A DNA stretch of 64,000 nucleotides from a bacterium (GTDB lineage Bacteria > Zhuqueibacterota > Zhuqueibacteria > Zhuqueibacterales > Zhuqueibacteraceae): assembly GCA_023150945.1 (NCBI GenBank), contig JAKLJX010000013.1, forward strand, positions 62,001 to 126,000, read 5' to 3'. The notes beneath the pieces were generated by a model. The model was not told the origin of the DNA. It was given only the letters and a program-made list of their open reading frames with translations, and did not search any database. Shown one piece after another: positions 60,386 to 64,000 of the stretch. How positions within the stretch are numbered: position 1 is the stretch's first letter; every line of letters begins with the position of its first letter. The position numbers and the translations under genes were made by a program.

Positions 60386-62566
60386 CTATTTGAGATAAAG
60401 CATTCTACCCGTTTGCACGTGATCGCCGGCCTGCAGGCGATAGAGGTAGAGGCCGCTGGGTTCGCTGCGCGGTGTCCACGTGACTTGATAGCGGCCGGCC
60501 ACCAGGGAGCGATTGACCAGCGTCGTGATTTCCTGGCCTGCCAGGTTGAAAACTTTCAGGCTGACCGGCGCTGCCGCCGGCAGCTCGAAGGCGATGGTGG
60601 TGCCGGGGTTGAAGGGATTCGGATAGTTCTGCAGCAGGCGGTATTCGCGCACGAAGGCCGCGGCAGGCGTTTGCTCGACCGCGGTGATACTGCCGGGCGA
60701 GCCGATCACTTTCAGCCGCATGCCGAAGGCGGCGGCGTCGCGCCACAAATCAAGCCCGCGGCCCATGCGCAGGAAGCTGTTGGTGCCGTCCTGGTTATTG
60801 ACCCGGTCTTCATCGGTAAGATCGATGTCGAAGGGGATCACATGCCGGTCTTGCGGCACGTAGCGCGGCCATTCGATGTTCTTCTGCGGGGAGACTTGCT
60901 TTGCGATCTTACCGGCGAGCGAGGCCAGCGGGAGGCGCCACTCCAAATCATAACCCTTTTCGTCGGTCCACTGCAGCAGCGCCAGCTCCGTATTGGTCAG
61001 GAACGTATCGACGTAGCTCCAGGCGTAGTTGATGACGTCGAGGCCTTGCGCATAGAAAGCGCCGTTTGCCAGCGTGTTGTCATAGGTTTGAATGTTGACG
61101 CCCAGTTGGAAATCCGCGCCGCGGGTGGCTTGGTCGGGATCATCGTCCGTCCCCGGCTTGATGCGATGCGTGCGGCCGCCGGCCACAATTTGTCCGGTGG
61201 CGGGATCGATGATGTTGACATCGCGAACATGCGGACTGCGCGGCAAATCGCCGATGTCATACAGGCCGAGGTAAATGGCGAGATGTTCCTGGGTGAACAT
61301 GAGATTGGCGTCATTCTTCGTGCGGCGTGCATGTTGAAATGCGCCGGTGCCTTGCGGTTCATCGCGCACGCGCGCGGCAAAGTAGATGTTGTCTTGATCC
61401 AGGCGCACGGCGATATAGCCGCCGAAGTCCGCCGGCGAGCTGAGTACGTCGCCGTTTTGAAAAATGTACTGATGATTCGGACTGTCCTGACTGATGCCGA
61501 TGAATTGCGAAGTCGCCCACTCCGCCAGGTCGCCGTCGACCGTCACGCCGGCGGCCGCGGGCGCGAAGCCGGCGTGGCAGTAGTTGCCGGCATTCTTCCC
61601 GCCGCTCACGTCGACCACCACACCACGGCCTTCCCAGGCAAAAGAATCACGCCAGAGATTGCTGCCGCGGCCCAGGCCGAGAAAATTGTTGTTGAAATCT
61701 TCCGGCGCGGCCAGCCGGTCGTCATCGGTAAGGTCGATGTCAAAGGGGATGACATCTCCGGCTTGGGGCCGGTAGAGCGGCCATTCGATGGCGGCCTGCG
61801 GCTTGGAGGCGCGCGCGATCTTTCCTGCCAGGGAGGCGAAGGGAACCCGCCATTCCAGCGTGAAGCCTCTTTCATTGCTCCACGGCTTGATCGCGAGTTC
61901 GGTGTTGGCAATCAGGGTATCGACATAGCCCCAGTTGAAGTTGATCACTTCATCGCCGCTGGCAGAATAGGCGCCGTTGGCCAGCGTCTTGTCATAGGTC
62001 TGAAAGTTTACGCCGAACTGATAGTCCGGCCCCCGGGTGGCGTTGTCGGGATCGTTGTCCGTGCCGGGCTTGATGCGATACGTTCTGCCGCCCTGCACCA
62101 TCTGGCCGCTGGCCGGATCGATGATGTCAACCGTGTTGCGATGCGGACTGCCAGGCAGCGTTTCGATGTCATAGAGGCCGAGGTAAACGGCCAAATGGTC
62201 GAGGGCAAAAGTCAGGTTGGCATTCTGCCGCGTGCGGGGCGGATGGATGAGAATGCCGCCTTCATCGCGCACGTGTGCCGCAAAATAGATGTTGTCGTTG
62301 TCCATCTTGATGGCAACGTGGCCGCTGAAGTCCGCGGGCGAAGTGGTGGGCTTCGCGCCGGTGAACAGGCCGTGGGTCGGTCCGTCCTGGCTGAGATAGA
62401 CGAACTCGGCATCACGCCAGTCCTGCAGCACGCCATCGATCGTTACCGGCTGGCCGTTGAGGGCAATCACATAGAGGTTGGCCGTGGCCGGGGGCAGATC
62501 TTGCGGCCATGCCGGCACACAGAACAGAAAGGCAGCCAGCCACAACAAAGTCTTCACGAGTTTCAT
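60386..62566 (-). CDS. Secreted protein with two CBM9-like domains and sorting domain
   Basis: 726 residues from ATG 62566, with AAGGAG seven bases upstream. Signal peptide ends VPAWPQD. Two homologous halves, about 30-320 and 335-630, each start with a family 9 carbohydrate-binding/DOMON-like pattern (VTIDGVLQDWRDAEFVYLSQD / VTVDGDLAEWATSQFIGISQD) and share FGGYIAVRLDQDNIYFAA-type and DVIPFDIDLTDDDR-type blocks. A type IX secretion-like domain ends the protein (NYPNPFNPGT ... GLYLYRLQAG). Likely a surface glycan binder; first gene of the amino-sugar operon, with the promoter at 62683-62710. Confidence 0.88.
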   Translation of the reverse strand: MKLVKTLLWLAAFLFCVPAWPQDLPPATANLYVIALNGQPVTIDGVLQDWRDAEFVYLSQDGPTHGLFTGAKPTTSPADFSGHVAIKMDNDNIYFAAHVRDEGGILIHPPRTRQNANLTFALDHLAVYLGLYDIETLPGSPHRNTVDIIDPASGQMVQGGRTYRIKPGTDNDPDNATRGPDYQFGVNFQTYDKTLANGAYSASGDEVINFNWGYVDTLIANTELAIKPWSNERGFTLEWRVPFASLAGKIARASKPQAAIEWPLYRPQAGDVIPFDIDLTDDDRLAAPEDFNNNFLGLGRGSNLWRDSFAWEGRGVVVDVSGGKNAGNYCHAGFAPAAAGVTVDGDLAEWATSQFIGISQDSPNHQYIFQNGDVLSSPADFGGYIAVRLDQDNIYFAARVRDEPQGTGAFQHARRTKNDANLMFTQEHLAIYLGLYDIGDLPRSPHVRDVNIIDPATGQIVAGGRTHRIKPGTDDDPDQATRGADFQLGVNIQTYDNTLANGAFYAQGLDVINYAWSYVDTFLTNTELALLQWTDEKGYDLEWRLPLASLAGKIAKQVSPQKNIEWPRYVPQDRHVIPFDIDLTDEDRVNNQDGTNSFLRMGRGLDLWRDAAAFGMRLKVIGSPGSITAVEQTPAAAFVREYRLLQNYPNPFNPGTTIAFELPAAAPVSLKVFNLAGQEITTLVNRSLVAGRYQVTWTPRSEPSGLYLYRLQAGDHVQTGRMLYLK

Positions 62567-62682
62567 AAGCATGCTCCTTCGCATCAGGGGTGGGAACGGC
62601 GACGTAACGCTTGCCGGCCGGTGCTGATTGGGCACGGTTGCTGCAGTCCGGGACGTTGATGTTTTAATTGATTGCCTGAACA

Positions 62683-62710
62683 AATATACCGCATCCTTTC
62701 TCATTGTCAA
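62683..62710 (-). promoter_or_regulatory. Sigma-70-like promoter of the amino-sugar operon
   Basis: On the minus strand, TTGACA (62710-62705) and TATATT (62688-62683) are separated by 16 bases. It lies about 120 bases before the CBM9 gene. The -35 is embedded in GCTTGACAATGA, which recurs as an inverted copy at 62763-62774. Confidence 0.7.
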
Positions 62711-62762
62711 GCTCTTTCTCCGGCGGGAGGCGAGAAGATTCCGGCGTCGTCGCCACGAAAGG

Positions 62763-62793
62763 GCTTGACAATGATCCGGCTTTGCTATATTTT
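62763..62793 (+). promoter_or_regulatory. Divergent promoter for the GH94-like gene
   Basis: TTGACA (62765-62770) with TATTTT at 62788-62793 (17-base spacer; TATATT at 62786 gives 15). It begins with the same 12 bases, GCTTGACAATGA, as the divergent promoter on the other strand, forming a perfect 12-base inverted pair 50 bases apart. Confidence 0.6.
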
Positions 62794-62980
62794 CGCCCTT
62801 TGAAATAGCGGCCGTCCGTTGCCACTGCCCCGGCGCCCCTCCGGCCCGGCCGGCGGCGGCGCTGCGGCTGCGCCGCGCCCACCGCGACAGGATGGCAAAT
62901 TCGTTTGTTAGGAGACAGAACCAACAAATCCCAAGCCGTTACCGTGGATCAGCAGGTCAATCAAACCGATTGCGGCCCGC

Positions 62981-64000
62981 ATGTCTGATCACAACCAGAA
63001 TTCCCTCCCGCACAACCCCTACGGCCACCTCACGCCCGAGCATCGTGAATTCGTCATTACCCGCCCGGACACGCCCGCGCCCTGGGTGAACTATTTGTGG
63101 AATGAACGCTACCAGGCGCTGATCAGCCACGTGGGCGGCGGTTTCTCCTTCGTGCAGGATCCGCGCGACAATCGCATTCTGCGCTTTCGCTACAACAGCC
63201 TGCCCTGGGATCAACCCGGCCGTTATCTCTATTTGCACGACGGCCATGAGTATTGGTCGCTCTCCTGGGTGCCCACGCAAATGCTGGCCTATGATCATTA
63301 CGAGGCCCGGCACGGCCTGGGCTACACCACCATCGCCACGGCGCGAAGAGACGTGTGGAGCGAAGTCACCTTCTTCGTCCCGCGCGGCGAGGCGCTGGAA
63401 TGCTGGCTGGTCAAACTCGAGAATCGCGGCCACGAGCACAAGCGCTTCGATCTGTTTGCCTATGCCGAGCTTTGTCTGGGAAATGCGCTCAATGATCTGA
63501 TCAATCAGCCCAATGACAAACATTTCAGTGAGGTGCGTTTTCGCCGCGAATGGCGCGCCTTGGCTGCCACGCGCAACTATTGGAAGAACACGCGCGGCGT
63601 GTCGGTGGAGCAACCCAATCAAGACTGGCCGTTCGTCGTCTATTTCGCCACCACCCTGCCGCAGGCGCCAGCCGGGTTCGACGGCGGCAAGGATCATTTC
63701 ATTGGCCGCTGGCGTTCGGAGGCCAATCCTGAAGCGGTGCAGCGGCGGCGCTGTTTTGATTCCGAGATCACGCACGGCGATCCCTGCGTCGCGCTGCAAC
63801 ATGGCCTGGAACTCGCTCCCGGCGCGGCGCTGACGTTTGCGGTGCTGCTCGGTGTCGCCGACAAAACTGCTGCGGACGAGCAGGTTCCGCCTCTCCTGCA
63901 GCGCTATCGCCAGGGCGATGCGGTTGCGGCCGCCCTCGCGCAGGTCAAAGCCCATTGGCACAAGCATCTCTCCGTGCTGCAGGTCGAAACGCCCGATGCT
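62981..64000 (+). CDS. GH94-like glycoside phosphorylase (N-terminal part, cut by window edge)
   Basis: 340 codons open to the right edge from ATG 62981; no strong ribosome site is seen. The sequence matches the N-terminal beta-sandwich of cellobiose/chitobiose phosphorylase-type enzymes: the NERYQALISHVGGGFSFVQD block, the RFRYNSLPWDQPGRYLYL block, and WSLSWVPTQ. GH94 enzymes split a beta-linked disaccharide with phosphate, giving a sugar-1-phosphate without ATP use. The catalytic (alpha/alpha)6 barrel is beyond the edge, so substrate cannot be judged; beside nanE and nagX-like genes a diacetylchitobiose-type substrate is plausible. Confidence 0.85.
   Translation, partial: MSDHNQNSLPHNPYGHLTPEHREFVITRPDTPAPWVNYLWNERYQALISHVGGGFSFVQDPRDNRILRFRYNSLPWDQPGRYLYLHDGHEYWSLSWVPTQMLAYDHYEARHGLGYTTIATARRDVWSEVTFFVPRGEALECWLVKLENRGHEHKRFDLFAYAELCLGNALNDLINQPNDKHFSEVRFRREWRALAATRNYWKNTRGVSVEQPNQDWPFVVYFATTLPQAPAGFDGGKDHFIGRWRSEANPEAVQRRRCFDSEITHGDPCVALQHGLELAPGAALTFAVLLGVADKTAADEQVPPLLQRYRQGDAVAAALAQVKAHWHKHLSVLQVETPDA

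Noticed and set aside
59963-62659. 898-codon open frame on the plus strand
   Set aside because: It is antisense to the CBM9-like and nanE genes, which have clear motifs, signal peptides and ribosome sites. High GC with strong third-position bias opens the opposite frame.
62957-63967. 336-codon minus-strand frame at the right edge
   Set aside because: Antisense to the GH94-like frame, whose translation matches a known fold; the minus frame has no motif.

Overview
The window looks like a high-GC chromosome segment from an uncultured member of the FCB group (candidate division KSB1, Calditrichota or a close relative). The taxonomic call is inference. It rests on six secreted proteins (five complete repeat or enzyme proteins plus a 2279-residue giant) ending in a type IX secretion-like C-terminal domain with the N-[YF]-P-N-P-F core, on Ser/Thr kinase/PEGA signalling, on FtsX/MacB permeases, and on long intergenic stretches carrying palindromic repeats. 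No rRNA, tRNA, CRISPR array, transposase or phage gene was seen.

Layout. (1) 723-4577 (+): an export/copper/oxidative-stress group: small membrane protein, outer-membrane barrel protein, Tat-exported Mn-type superoxide dismutase, lipoprotein cytochrome c, SCO-type copper protein, PCu(A)C copper chaperone. (2) 4850-9920 (-): three adjacent secreted repeat proteins (BNR-like, FG-GAP-like, ELWxxDGT) with sorting domains; two of the sorting domains are almost identical in DNA. (3) 10775-16758: NarL-type histidine kinase and regulator, a 7-TM protein, a protein made of a duplicated unnamed domain, and a GAF sigma-54 activator. (4) 17005-26701 (-): the giant surface protein with four copies of a two-TIG unit, then a Ser/Thr kinase with PEGA repeats and a TPR-like membrane partner. 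(5) 27430-41350 (-): a selenium-linked anaerobic purine catabolism cluster (ssnA, ygfK-like, Se-dependent xanthine dehydrogenase-like, two PLP fold-II enzymes, ygeY, ygeW-like) that continues into pduS- and pduT-like genes. (6) 42369-50621: DUF6265-like protein, FtsX permease, serine hydrolase with TPR tail, esterase, double-parvulin foldase. (7) 50762-64000: an eight-gene minus-strand operon for amino-sugar-containing glycans (CBM9 surface protein, NanE, FAD enzyme, NagX/DUF5009 acyltransferase-like, AAC(3)-like, GHL10-like glycosidase, an SBP-permease fusion, a second permease) facing a divergent GH94-like phosphorylase cut by the window edge.

How the parts work together. The best candidate for an undescribed system is region 5. 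The YgfK-like protein lacks the central FAD/NAD(P)-binding part known in E. coli YgfK, the xanthine dehydrogenase has no FAD subunit gene beside it, and the same gene group ends in an NADH-linked PduS-like flavo/Fe-S protein and a PduT-like Fe-S shell trimer with no other shell gene. My inference is that PduS/PduT provide the missing electron link between purine oxidation/reduction and NAD(H). Region 7 reads as a complete capture-cleave-import-epimerise locus without its ATPase.

The non-coding DNA is also structured: three copies of a 102-bp double-hairpin repeat, a 276-bp MITE-like element with inverted ends, two further palindromic repeat families, and two low-complexity spacers.
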